Assembly: GCA_016342745.1 (NCBI GenBank)
Contig: JAEINT010000010.1
Coordinates: forward strand, 151,403 to 215,402
Source: Labilibaculum sp.
GTDB taxonomy: Bacteria > Bacteroidota > Bacteroidia > Bacteroidales > Marinifilaceae
DNA length: 64,000 nt
Direction of reading: 5' to 3'
This document shows positions 7,678 to 15,267 of this stretch, in pieces. Numbering within the stretch: the first letter of the stretch is position 1; the number at the start of each line of letters is the position of its first letter. The notes under the pieces were generated by a model. That model saw only the letters and a list, made by a program, of their open reading frames with translations, was not told the DNA's origin and did not search any database. A program made the position numbers and the translations under genes.

Positions 7678-8493
7678 ATGAAAATGCCATTTGAAAATAT
7701 AAAACAACTAACAGATTTTAAGCAGTGTGCGGGAGAAATTAATATTTCTGTATTCAAAAGTGAGAATAGATCTTGGCTTCCTTATTTTGTTTACTTACCG
7801 CCAAATTGGTCTCCAGAAAAGAACTATCCTTTAGTTTTATTCTTTCATGGACAAGGTGGAGACGAAGGAACTTTTAACAAATATGTGAATGCTGAACAAT
7901 TAAATGAATGGATCTTAAAAGGAGAAATCGATCCTGTTGTGATAGCCGGTGTTCGAGGTGATAATGATAGGGATAATGTTCAATGGTTTACCGAGGAAAA
8001 TGAGGCTTTGTTTGTAGGTGAGAATGATGGTGAATTTATTCGTTATTGCCAGAATAAGTTTAAAGCAGGCATTAAAAGTGAAAACATTTCCATTGAAGGG
8101 CACTCAAGAGGAGCTGCAGGGGCAATAAATTACTTTTTAAAGTATCCTAATCGGTTCTCTTCTATTGTTGGCATGGGATATGTAAGTGATTATACTTTAA
8201 AGGCTAATATTTTACTGGGAAAGAAGAATTTGGAGTCCTTAAAGCAAGGAAAGACTCCTCTTCGCTTGGAAATTGGTTCAGAAGATAGTTTTGTTCGCAA
8301 CAAACAACGAAGAGCTAGCTTTGAAATTCATCAATTTTTAGAAGAGGTAGCAGTTGATCATTCTTTTGAAGTATTGCATGGCGTTGAACATGGTTTTGAT
8401 ACCTTTTGGAATTATTATACAGATGAAGGTGTAATTAATGGTTTAGCTCACCTTAAATTCCATGAAAAGGCTAGAAAATCAAATAATGTTTAA
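7678..8493 (+). CDS. Alpha/beta-hydrolase, esterase-like (feruloyl/polyhydroxybutyrate depolymerase-type fold)
   Basis: 271 residues, no signal peptide, so cytoplasmic. Oxyanion-side motif LVLFFHGQGGDEG, nucleophile elbow IEGHSRGAAG, acid in GSEDSF and His in GVEHGF give a complete Ser-Asp-His triad. The layout (SWLPYFVYLPPNW near the N-terminus, then a short lid) resembles the esterase/feruloyl-esterase D group. The substrate cannot be read from sequence. ATGs at 7678 and 7684 are both possible. It is followed after 61 bp by a secreted MORN protein on the same strand; an operon is possible. Confidence 0.75.
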   Translation: MKMPFENIKQLTDFKQCAGEINISVFKSENRSWLPYFVYLPPNWSPEKNYPLVLFFHGQGGDEGTFNKYVNAEQLNEWILKGEIDPVVIAGVRGDNDRDNVQWFTEENEALFVGENDGEFIRYCQNKFKAGIKSENISIEGHSRGAAGAINYFLKYPNRFSSIVGMGYVSDYTLKANILLGKKNLESLKQGKTPLRLEIGSEDSFVRNKQRRASFEIHQFLEEVAVDHSFEVLHGVEHGFDTFWNYYTDEGVINGLAHLKFHEKARKSNNV

Positions 8494-8554
8494 TCCGTGC
8501 ACAGAGTTATTAAAAGTTATGTAAGTTTATCTGAATCATTTAATTTGAAATTTT

Positions 8555-9643
8555 ATGCGCTCTTATCGTTATTTCCTTATTTTAATATTTTTTGTTCCCT
8601 TACTGTCTAATGCGCAGGATACCATCTATTTTAACCAAGATTGGTTTGTTGTCGATAAAGCTATGGCGAAGCAATACACCACAATTAATTCTTCAAAAGA
8701 TAATGACAATCAGTTTTTTGTAAAAGATTTTACAATAGAAGGTGTACTTCTTGCAGAATATGAATACAAAGGATTGCTTACTTTGATAGATTGGACTCGT
8801 ATATATGAAAAAGGATTTCACATTTTTGCTGTAGAAGATGGTGTCAGTCGTGAATATTATCCTTCAGGAGAGAAAAAGAAAGAACTATTCTATAAAAATG
8901 GCTTGCAAAAGGGGTTGATTAGTATTTGGAATGAAAAAGGTCAGAAAGTAAGATCCTTTTATGCTGAAAATAATGTTGCTAACGGTTCATATACAACCTA
9001 TTTCGAAAATGGAAATACTAGTTTTAAAGTGCATTTTAAAAATGATACACTTCAAGGAACTGCTATTTATTATCATGAAAATGGAGAGATCTCAAAACTT
9101 GGGAGATTTAAGAATGGAGCGAAAACGGGTAAATGGCAATACATATCGGAAGAAGGGAAACCAATTGCGGAGGAAGTTTACAAATCAACATTTTTTATTG
9201 ATGGACCAGATGTTAATGTGAGCTTTCCGGAAGGAAAATGGTATTTAGCGGATCGGTATAAAGAGGATGGTAGTTTGAATTTCTTTTTTACTAGAATTGG
9301 ATTTTCCGATTCCCAAGAAGAAGAGAGTTTCCCATCCTGTTTGATTACTTTGGATCGAGTTGGAAATGAAATTACAATGATTGAGTATTCGTCCGATCGA
9401 AGGAGTAGATTATCAATAGATGTTAATCGAGTTCTTACAAAGGAAAGTGGCCTGTATAGCTTACCGAACACAATTGGATATATTGGTAGCACGGGCAGTG
9501 AAGAGGATAAGAAACGAATTGTATATTTAGTTCATTCCTTACAAAATAGTATTGGTGTGGAAATGATTTTAGATTGTGAAAAAGAAAATTATGATACTTT
9601 TAAAGAGGAGTTCTTATACATTTTAAAATCATTAAAAAAGTAA
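8555..9643 (+). CDS. Secreted MORN-repeat (YwqK-like) protein
   Basis: 362 residues. A signal peptide (about 1-20, ending LLSNAQ) exports it. Residues about 95-200 hold four to five MORN_2-type repeats of the form 'YxxGxxxxxxxxKNGxxxGxxxxW': REYYPSGEKKKELFYKNG, SIWNEKGQKVRSFYAENN, TYFENGNTSFKVHFKND and YYHENGEISKLGRFKNG. The C-terminal 150 residues match no family I recognise. MORN_2 proteins are abundant in Bacteroidota and mostly uncharacterised; some are labelled antitoxin by similarity to YwqK, but no toxin partner is seen here. It lies between an esterase and a MOSC gene on the same strand. Confidence 0.75.
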   Translation: MRSYRYFLILIFFVPLLSNAQDTIYFNQDWFVVDKAMAKQYTTINSSKDNDNQFFVKDFTIEGVLLAEYEYKGLLTLIDWTRIYEKGFHIFAVEDGVSREYYPSGEKKKELFYKNGLQKGLISIWNEKGQKVRSFYAENNVANGSYTTYFENGNTSFKVHFKNDTLQGTAIYYHENGEISKLGRFKNGAKTGKWQYISEEGKPIAEEVYKSTFFIDGPDVNVSFPEGKWYLADRYKEDGSLNFFFTRIGFSDSQEEESFPSCLITLDRVGNEITMIEYSSDRRSRLSIDVNRVLTKESGLYSLPNTIGYIGSTGSEEDKKRIVYLVHSLQNSIGVEMILDCEKENYDTFKEEFLYILKSLKK

Positions 9644-9669
9644 AATGTAAAAGAATTTAAATTTAGATA

Positions 9670-10296
9670 ATGAAAGTAATTTCAACAAATATTGGCGAGA
9701 GTGTCGAAATTAATTATCATGGTAAAGTTGAAAATACAGGGATGTATAAATACCCAGTTGAAGAAGCAATATTCCTTGGTAAAGAAGATGTTGAAAATGA
9801 TGCTGTAATTGATCGTCGATATCACGGTGGTGCAGATAAAGCATGCTATTGGTATTCTGAGAAGCACTATGATTTTTGGAAAGAGAAATTTCCAGATTTA
9901 GATTGGGATCTTGGTATGTTTGGCGAAAACTTAAGCATCTCTGATCTGGATGAAGGAGAAATAAAAATAGGAGATGTATATCAGATCGGAGCAGCTAAGG
10001 TTCAAGTTACTCAGCCTCGTCAGCCTTGCTATAAATTAAACCATCGATTTGATTGCAATACAATGGTTAAACAATTTATTGATGCAGAATTTCCAGGCGT
10101 TTACATACGAGTTATTGAGGAGGGAGAAATTAAGAAAGGAGATGAGTTGATTTTATTGCAAAGAAGAGAAGAAAGTTTGTCACTTCGAGAAATTTATCAA
10201 CTACTTTATGTAGCAAATAAGGATTCAGTCAAGTTGAATAAAGCCTTATCTGATCCTGCACTTGCAGAGAGTTGCAAAAGTGATTTACAAAAATAA
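9670..10296 (+). CDS. MOSC domain-containing protein (YiiM-like)
   Basis: 208 residues. A MOSC domain spans about 1-160: early beta strands, DRRYHGGADKACYWYS, GMFGENLSI, then IGAAKVQVTQPRQPCYKL with the conserved Cys, and GVYIRVIEEGEI. MOSC proteins bind sulfur or molybdenum cofactor and in YiiM-type members reduce N-hydroxylated compounds with Moco; whether this one binds Moco is inference. A C-terminal helical tail (about 165-208) follows. It starts 26 bp after the MORN gene, so cotranscription is likely, and ends at a bidirectional terminator. Confidence 0.9.
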   Translation: MKVISTNIGESVEINYHGKVENTGMYKYPVEEAIFLGKEDVENDAVIDRRYHGGADKACYWYSEKHYDFWKEKFPDLDWDLGMFGENLSISDLDEGEIKIGDVYQIGAAKVQVTQPRQPCYKLNHRFDCNTMVKQFIDAEFPGVYIRVIEEGEIKKGDELILLQRREESLSLREIYQLLYVANKDSVKLNKALSDPALAESCKSDLQK

Positions 10297-10322
10297 AAAA
10301 AGACAGCTAATGCTGTCTTTTT
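10297..10322. terminator. Bidirectional intrinsic terminator
   Basis: An 11-bp stem AAAAAGACAGC / GCTGTCTTTTT around loop TAAT separates the convergent MOSC gene and the lipoprotein gene. Its left edge overlaps the base just after the MOSC stop. Confidence 0.9.
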
Positions 10323-10324
10323 GT

Positions 10325-11059
10325 TTAATTTCCTAAGATAACTTTCCGTATTAAAGCTTCGTGATCGGTAGTAGATATATCCATATTAAAACCGATTTTA
10401 TAAATTAAACCATCGTACCAAGCGTAATATTGATAGGAGCCGGTTGATTCTTTATCCATTTGGTTATCTGCTTCATCGTACATATAGTAATCAAACATTC
10501 TTGGCCAAGTACCGAATTCAGGCTTATAGTACAAAGGATGTCCTTCCTCCAATACCAACTTTTCATAGCTACTAGGTAAGTTTTCTTCCATATCTAAGGT
10601 AACTTGTTCATCAGCAAAAGGATCTTCCGCATGTTGAGTTATCGATACAATAAAGAAATCTTTAAAATCAGTTTTATAACCTATTGGGTTTTCCAAGTAC
10701 GAAAATTGAACTTGAAATTCTAGTTTGTTGAATGCATTCCAAGAAGTAACAATGTTTGCTTGTTGTTGAGCAGGAATGAACGGTAAACTACCCGCATTGA
10801 GCATGTTTAATTTGTCTCTCATTTCGGATGGAATACTTGAAAGAGCATCTGAAACGCTTATTGGCTTAAAAAAATCTACTTTTTCCCTAAATTGAAGAAT
10901 TTTAAAGTCATAATTATAAGTGTGATCGTATCCATCTACTTCCGTTAAACTTTCTAGTAATTCTTCATTCGGGTCTACATAACCAGAGTGTTTATTGTCT
11001 TTTGCACAAGAAAAACTTACAACAAGAAATAATAATATGTATAAATAGTGACGTTTCAT
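10325..11059 (-). CDS. Hypothetical lipoprotein
   Basis: 244 residues from the ATG at 11059; a TTG nine bases upstream is possible but unneeded. The N-terminus MKRHYLYILLFLVVSFSC has a lipobox ending in Cys18, so it is a lipidated envelope protein. The mature part is soluble and acidic, with no repeats. I recognise no domain. It is encoded alone, downstream of the M28 peptidase on the same strand with a 133-bp gap, so probably separately transcribed. Confidence 0.7.
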   Translation of the reverse strand: MKRHYLYILLFLVVSFSCAKDNKHSGYVDPNEELLESLTEVDGYDHTYNYDFKILQFREKVDFFKPISVSDALSSIPSEMRDKLNMLNAGSLPFIPAQQQANIVTSWNAFNKLEFQVQFSYLENPIGYKTDFKDFFIVSITQHAEDPFADEQVTLDMEENLPSSYEKLVLEEGHPLYYKPEFGTWPRMFDYYMYDEADNQMDKESTGSYQYYAWYDGLIYKIGFNMDISTTDHEALIRKVILGN

Positions 11060-11192
11060 ATTGATCAATTTTGATATTGCATAAACGAATACACAAACAT
11101 ACGTAAAAAATGATTTTATGTTATGTCTTGTTTAAAATTTAATAATCAATTTGTGATATTTCACAATATTTGATTGACCAAATGAAAACCAA

Positions 11193-12713
11193 TTAGTTTT
11201 GATTAGCAAGTTGCCATGCTGTTAAGAATACCAATTGAGTAACTTTTTTTATGGAATTATAATCTAACTTATCAGCAGTATCACTTGTTTTGTGATAATC
11301 CTTATGCAATCCGTTAAAATAAAAAATAGCAGGAACATTCTTTTTCACAAAAGAAGCTTGGTCTGAAGCCATGTAAAGATAATTTTGGGGAGAATCGTAT
11401 TTGTAGTCTAGTATTAATTGTTCAGTAAGTTGGTTTATACTATCTGATATTATTTTTAATTTAGGGTTTAAGTTACTGGCACCTAACAAATAAACATAGT
11501 TGTTAGTGCTGTGGTTGTGATCTTTTCTTCCCAGCATATCAATATTGAGATTGGCTTTTATCTTATTCATCGCAATGTTTGTGTTATCAACAAAATATCT
11601 TGATCCAAGCAAACCTTTCTCTTCGCCAGTAAAGGCAACAAATAAAATACTTCTTCTATTGGCATGTCCATTTTTACTTGCTTTTTGAAAAGTGCGTGCT
11701 AATTCTAATATGGTAGCGGTTCCGGAGGCATTATCATTGGCGCCATTAAAAATTTCAGCTCCATTTCTACCAACATGATCGTAGTGAGCAGAAACAACAA
11801 TAAATTCATCTTTTTTATCAGTGCCTGGAAGTAGGGCAATAACATTTTCGGTAGGGATTTGATCGTATTTTAATTCGTAATTGAACTTGATGTATTTTGA
11901 TTCGTTTTGATTTTTAATCGTCTTTTTTTTGGCATGAGCCTTTCTTAAATTTTTGGACTTTACATTTAATAGTTTTGATGCAGCGGTTATTGAAATAGCA
12001 CCTTGATAAGTTGATATTCTATTTTTGAAATTTTCATAAAATTGATTTGCAGTTATAGAATCGTAAGGGTTTTTTATTTTTCTTTCTTTGGGCTCTAATT
12101 TAAGTCTCCTTGAGCTTTGATGTTTTTTTATACTGTGTAATCGAGAAAATTGACCTGATTCATTTGGATCACAAAACAACACAAGTTTAGCACCCGATGA
12201 ATTGACTATATCATTCGATTTAATCGCACCTGCATATAAATTTGAAGTAAGAAAGAGAATGGCCTTATTTTTGAAATTTTTGTTCTGATAGCTTTCCAAA
12301 GGTGCAGTTCCAAGAAAAATGAATTCTAAGCTGTCATTCGAATAATCTTTCAAGCCTGATATTAAAAGGTCATTACTGTTTTTTAATTTTTTACCATTGG
12401 AGATAATTATTGCTTGGTCGCTTTTTTGTTTGTAAATAATGAACTTCTGAAAATATCCTAAACTATCAAATTTCTCTGAATTGTTTTGAAGCTTCGCATC
12501 TGTAAATTGTTTGTAGATGTATTGGGCAGCAAGTTTTTGCCCTTTTTTACCTGTTTCTCTGCCTTCCATCAAGTCCGATGATAGTTTATAAACATCTTGT
12601 TTAATTCTTTTAGCCGATATTTTATCGGCGTAATCAAGAGCTACTTTGTTTTGCCCTAAGACTTGAATTAGATTTGTTAAAATAAATATTGAAGCGAGAA
12701 ATACATATTTCAT
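11193..12713 (-). CDS. Secreted M28 family zinc aminopeptidase
   Basis: 506 residues. The signal peptide MKYVFLASIFILTNLIQVLG directs export. An N-terminal segment (about 25-285, with a PA-like insert) precedes the M28 catalytic core. Di-zinc ligands and catalytic residues are visible: H310 in VVSAHYDHVG, Asp in NGANDNASG, Glu-Glu in FTGEEKGLLGS, Asp in NIDMLG and His in KDYHKTSDT. It should remove N-terminal residues from peptides in the periplasm or outside the cell. Length is typical of PA-containing M28 enzymes. It is divergent from the pcm-like gene across a 167-bp gap. Confidence 0.92.
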   Translation of the reverse strand: MKYVFLASIFILTNLIQVLGQNKVALDYADKISAKRIKQDVYKLSSDLMEGRETGKKGQKLAAQYIYKQFTDAKLQNNSEKFDSLGYFQKFIIYKQKSDQAIIISNGKKLKNSNDLLISGLKDYSNDSLEFIFLGTAPLESYQNKNFKNKAILFLTSNLYAGAIKSNDIVNSSGAKLVLFCDPNESGQFSRLHSIKKHQSSRRLKLEPKERKIKNPYDSITANQFYENFKNRISTYQGAISITAASKLLNVKSKNLRKAHAKKKTIKNQNESKYIKFNYELKYDQIPTENVIALLPGTDKKDEFIVVSAHYDHVGRNGAEIFNGANDNASGTATILELARTFQKASKNGHANRRSILFVAFTGEEKGLLGSRYFVDNTNIAMNKIKANLNIDMLGRKDHNHSTNNYVYLLGASNLNPKLKIISDSINQLTEQLILDYKYDSPQNYLYMASDQASFVKKNVPAIFYFNGLHKDYHKTSDTADKLDYNSIKKVTQLVFLTAWQLANQN

Positions 12714-12880
12714 GGAGAATAATTTGCTTGTTTTATCTGTAACTTGAAATTAAACATTTTATCCATTTAAAGGCTTTTTATTGATTAATATTTGAAATTT
12801 TTAAGCTTCTATAGAAGTAATGATTGATTCGAATTTTCAATGATAATGTCGTAACTTTGTTAGAATAAACAGATTGTGAG

Positions 12881-13600
12881 ATGAAAACAAAAATTTGTTT
12901 ACACTTATTAATTATATTGTTGTTGAATGGTTCATCGTTTAAGGCAAAGGCTCAAGAAATGAAATTTGAGAATATGCGCACTAATATGGTGCTTGATCAA
13001 TTGATAAAAAGAGGAATTAAGGATTCTTTGGTGATTCGTGCTATGGAAAATGTAGAGCGACATTTGTTTGTACCTAGTCGTCTAAAAAAATATGCTTATC
13101 AAGATCGACCATTGCCAATTGGCGAGGGGCAAACAATATCTCAGCCATATATTGTGGGTTTTATGAGCGAGCAATTGAAATTAGATTCTACTAGTCGTGT
13201 TTTAGAAATAGGAACAGGTTCTGGCTATCAGGCTGCTGTTTTGGGAGAAATCTGCAAGGAGGTATATTCAATAGAAATCATTAAATCCTTACAGGAGAGA
13301 GCTTCTTTTGTATTGGATTCATTGCAATATAAAAATGTAAAAACCTATTTAGCTGATGGATATTTGGGATTACCTTCAGATGCTCCTTTCGATGGAATTA
13401 TAGTGACCTGCTCGCCAAATAATATTCCAAAACCTCTTTTGGAACAATTAGCTGATGGAGGAAGGATGATTATCCCTGTTGGCGAAACTGGAGTGAAGAA
13501 ATTGGTACTTTTAAAAAAGCAAAACGGGAAAATCAGCAAAAAAAATGTATTGCCTGTTCGCTTTGTTCCAATGGTAGATAAACGTGGTGTTTCCTATTAA
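12881..13600 (+). CDS. pcm: Protein-L-isoaspartate O-methyltransferase with signal peptide
   Basis: 239 residues. Residues 27-239 form a PCMT: substrate motif GEGQTISQPYIVGFM (about 80-95), SAM motif I VLEIGTGSGYQAAV (about 108-121), post-I YSIEI, motif II FDGIIVTC and motif III LADGGRMIIPVG. It methylates L-isoaspartyl residues to start repair. Unusually, residues 1-25 are a hydrophobic leader (ICLHLLIILLLNGS...AKAQ) that looks like a cleavable signal peptide, although the cofactor SAM is cytoplasmic. An internal start at Met27 would give a plain cytosolic enzyme. The gene ends 3 bp before a convergent gene. Confidence 0.9.
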   Translation: MKTKICLHLLIILLLNGSSFKAKAQEMKFENMRTNMVLDQLIKRGIKDSLVIRAMENVERHLFVPSRLKKYAYQDRPLPIGEGQTISQPYIVGFMSEQLKLDSTSRVLEIGTGSGYQAAVLGEICKEVYSIEIIKSLQERASFVLDSLQYKNVKTYLADGYLGLPSDAPFDGIIVTCSPNNIPKPLLEQLADGGRMIIPVGETGVKKLVLLKKQNGKISKKNVLPVRFVPMVDKRGVSY

Positions 13601-13603
13601 TCC

Positions 13604-14107
13604 TTACTTCTTCTTCTTATATGTTCCTTCAAATTGGATACTCCAGTTTTTTCCCTTGTCGATAGTTGATTCCCAAATTTGTTTCACATCGCCATTTGGC
13701 AATTGCATCCAACTAATTTTATGAATGGAATTTTCTTCTCCCATATTGGAATCTGGATCACTTACTAAAATCATTTTCCCATCAGCAAATATGCCTTTTA
13801 GAAGTAAATTGCTTCCATTTTTATCAATCCATATTTGTTGCCATTTTTTGATTTTGGAATTGTAGAAACTAAAACTTGTACCCGTAAAATTCTCCTTCTC
13901 GGATATCCAATTTTCTTGCAATACATTCCCATTTTGAAGCAATTGAACGGTATTTTTACCAACGATTTCATCATTAGCATAAACTTCCCAATCACCAAGC
14001 CAAAAATCAAACTGTCTTTGAGATTCGGTGTTTTCACTCTTTACAGCTTCCTGAGAAAAGGACACAAAATATAAAAGGATGCAAAGTGGTAATAGTAATC
14101 GTTTCAT
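13604..14107 (-). CDS. Secreted DUF1579-like protein
   Basis: 167 residues with a signal peptide (MKRLLLPLCILLYFVSFSQ). The mature start FDFWLGDWEVYANDE and the beta-rich pattern with W every few residues (NWISEKENFTGTSFSFY, KWQQIWID) resemble DUF1579 / lipocalin-like beta-barrel proteins that bind small ligands; the function is unknown. It is convergent with pcm with only 3 bp between stops and no terminator there, so the two transcripts probably overlap. The downstream gene on the same strand is the M28 peptidase, far away. Confidence 0.65.
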   Translation of the reverse strand: MKRLLLPLCILLYFVSFSQEAVKSENTESQRQFDFWLGDWEVYANDEIVGKNTVQLLQNGNVLQENWISEKENFTGTSFSFYNSKIKKWQQIWIDKNGSNLLLKGIFADGKMILVSDPDSNMGEENSIHKISWMQLPNGDVKQIWESTIDKGKNWSIQFEGTYKKKK

Positions 14108-14139
14108 AGGGCAGCGTTTATGATTTAATGAGACAAATA

Positions 14140-14538
14140 TTAATCAATCCCCTCAAGGTAAGTAAGACAGCGCTCCATTTTTTGTTTTAATTCTTTAGCA
14201 AATGGTTGTAATTCTTCATTTTCGATTACATTAAATGCCGCGGTAGGGTCCATTATTGAGATTTCAACATGTCCATTATCTTGTTCTATAACGGTAACAT
14301 TACATGGCATCATAATGCCAATTTGATCTTCAACCTGAAGAGCTTTATGAGCAAAAGTAGGATTGCAAGCACCAAGGATACGATAGTTTTTAAAATCTAC
14401 ATCAATTTTTTCTTTAAGAGTGCCTTTAACATCAATATCGGTTAATATTCCAAATCCTTCTGTTTTAAGAGCTTCAGTTATCAAATTAATGGCTTCATCA
14501 AATTTGTAGTCGGTACGTAGGCTTATAAAATAACTCAT
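14140..14538 (-). CDS. DUF302 domain protein
   Basis: 132 residues, cytoplasmic. DUF302 is recognised from FDEAINLITEALKTEGFGILTDIDV at the N-terminus, then YRILGACNPTFAHKAL and IGIMMPCNVTVIE. The conserved Cys pair (C in GACNP and MPCN) is present. DUF302 proteins are small alpha/beta homodimers of unknown function, sometimes beside redox or heavy-metal genes. It lies 33 bp upstream of the DUF1579-like gene on the same strand, so the two are probably cotranscribed. Confidence 0.85.
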   Translation of the reverse strand: MSYFISLRTDYKFDEAINLITEALKTEGFGILTDIDVKGTLKEKIDVDFKNYRILGACNPTFAHKALQVEDQIGIMMPCNVTVIEQDNGHVEISIMDPTAAFNVIENEELQPFAKELKQKMERCLTYLEGID

Positions 14539-14626
14539 AATCAGATTTATTAGAGGTTTATTAATTGACTTTATGTTTAAGGCTTTATTAAGTTATGAAA
14601 AAATATTTACGATGTAAATAGTAATT

Positions 14627-15121
14627 CTAGATATTCTGATCGTATTTGGTTTTGTTGTATTTGCGTCGCGGAGAAAGTTCACACGCCTTAAATAAAAACC
14701 ATATTAAAATAGAAAAGGCTAGAATTCGTAAATAGCCTAAGACGGGCTCAAATTCTATTCCTAATGGTCCAGGAACATAACTTGTGAGCATTATGATGCT
14801 TAAAGGAATGAATGATACCATTAATACGATTAAAATGATAGCAGCTTCTTTATGAACTCTACGAATAAGGAGTCCAACGCCACAAACAACAATAACAAAG
14901 CCTGCAATATTTACTATTTCGTAAGTTGAATTACTAATTGAGGAGAACATGTGCTCAAAAAATGAGGGAAACAGAATATGCATCGCTCCAATACTAATAA
15001 ATCCAATTCCGTAAGCAAAACGCAATCGATCATTATTGCTGAATTTTCGCAGGTATTTACTCACAAGTGAGGCAAACCAAACGAACAAGAATGAAATAAA
15101 TATTACAAGTAAAAAAAGCAT
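14627..15121 (-). CDS. Small integral membrane protein, DoxX-like
   Basis: 164 residues with four to five predicted membrane helices (about 1-18, 32-50, 65-85, 92-113, 130-147). The second helix region RLRFAYGIGFISIGAMHILFPSFF resembles the DoxX-like family (FxxxGxxHFxxPxFF). Function unknown. The C-terminus is short and basic. It is 88 bp upstream of DUF302 on the same strand. Confidence 0.6.
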   Translation of the reverse strand: MLFLLVIFISFLFVWFASLVSKYLRKFSNNDRLRFAYGIGFISIGAMHILFPSFFEHMFSSISNSTYEIVNIAGFVIVVCGVGLLIRRVHKEAAIILIVLMVSFIPLSIIMLTSYVPGPLGIEFEPVLGYLRILAFSILIWFLFKACELSPRRKYNKTKYDQNI

Positions 15122-15219
15122 CGGCAGAGTGGTTGATGATACACATGGTTTTAATCAATATACGAAATTGATGTTTTGCTTGCAAATGACTGAGTGTAAA
15201 ACTTTATCATGTTAAATGA

Positions 15220-15249
15220 AAAAGGCCGCATTAGATAATGCAGCCTTTT
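15220..15249 (-). terminator. Terminator of the blaI-M56 operon
   Basis: An 11-12 bp stem with one mismatch (AAAGGC-C-GCATT / AATGC-A-GCCTTTT) lies about 20 bp past the M56 stop. Confidence 0.8.
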
Positions 15250-15267
15250 GAAATGTAAAGAGAGTAG

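Noticed and set aside
8961..9221. Second-frame ORF inside the MORN gene
   Set aside because: It lies entirely within the MORN-repeat coding region in another frame; its repetitive look mirrors the repeats.
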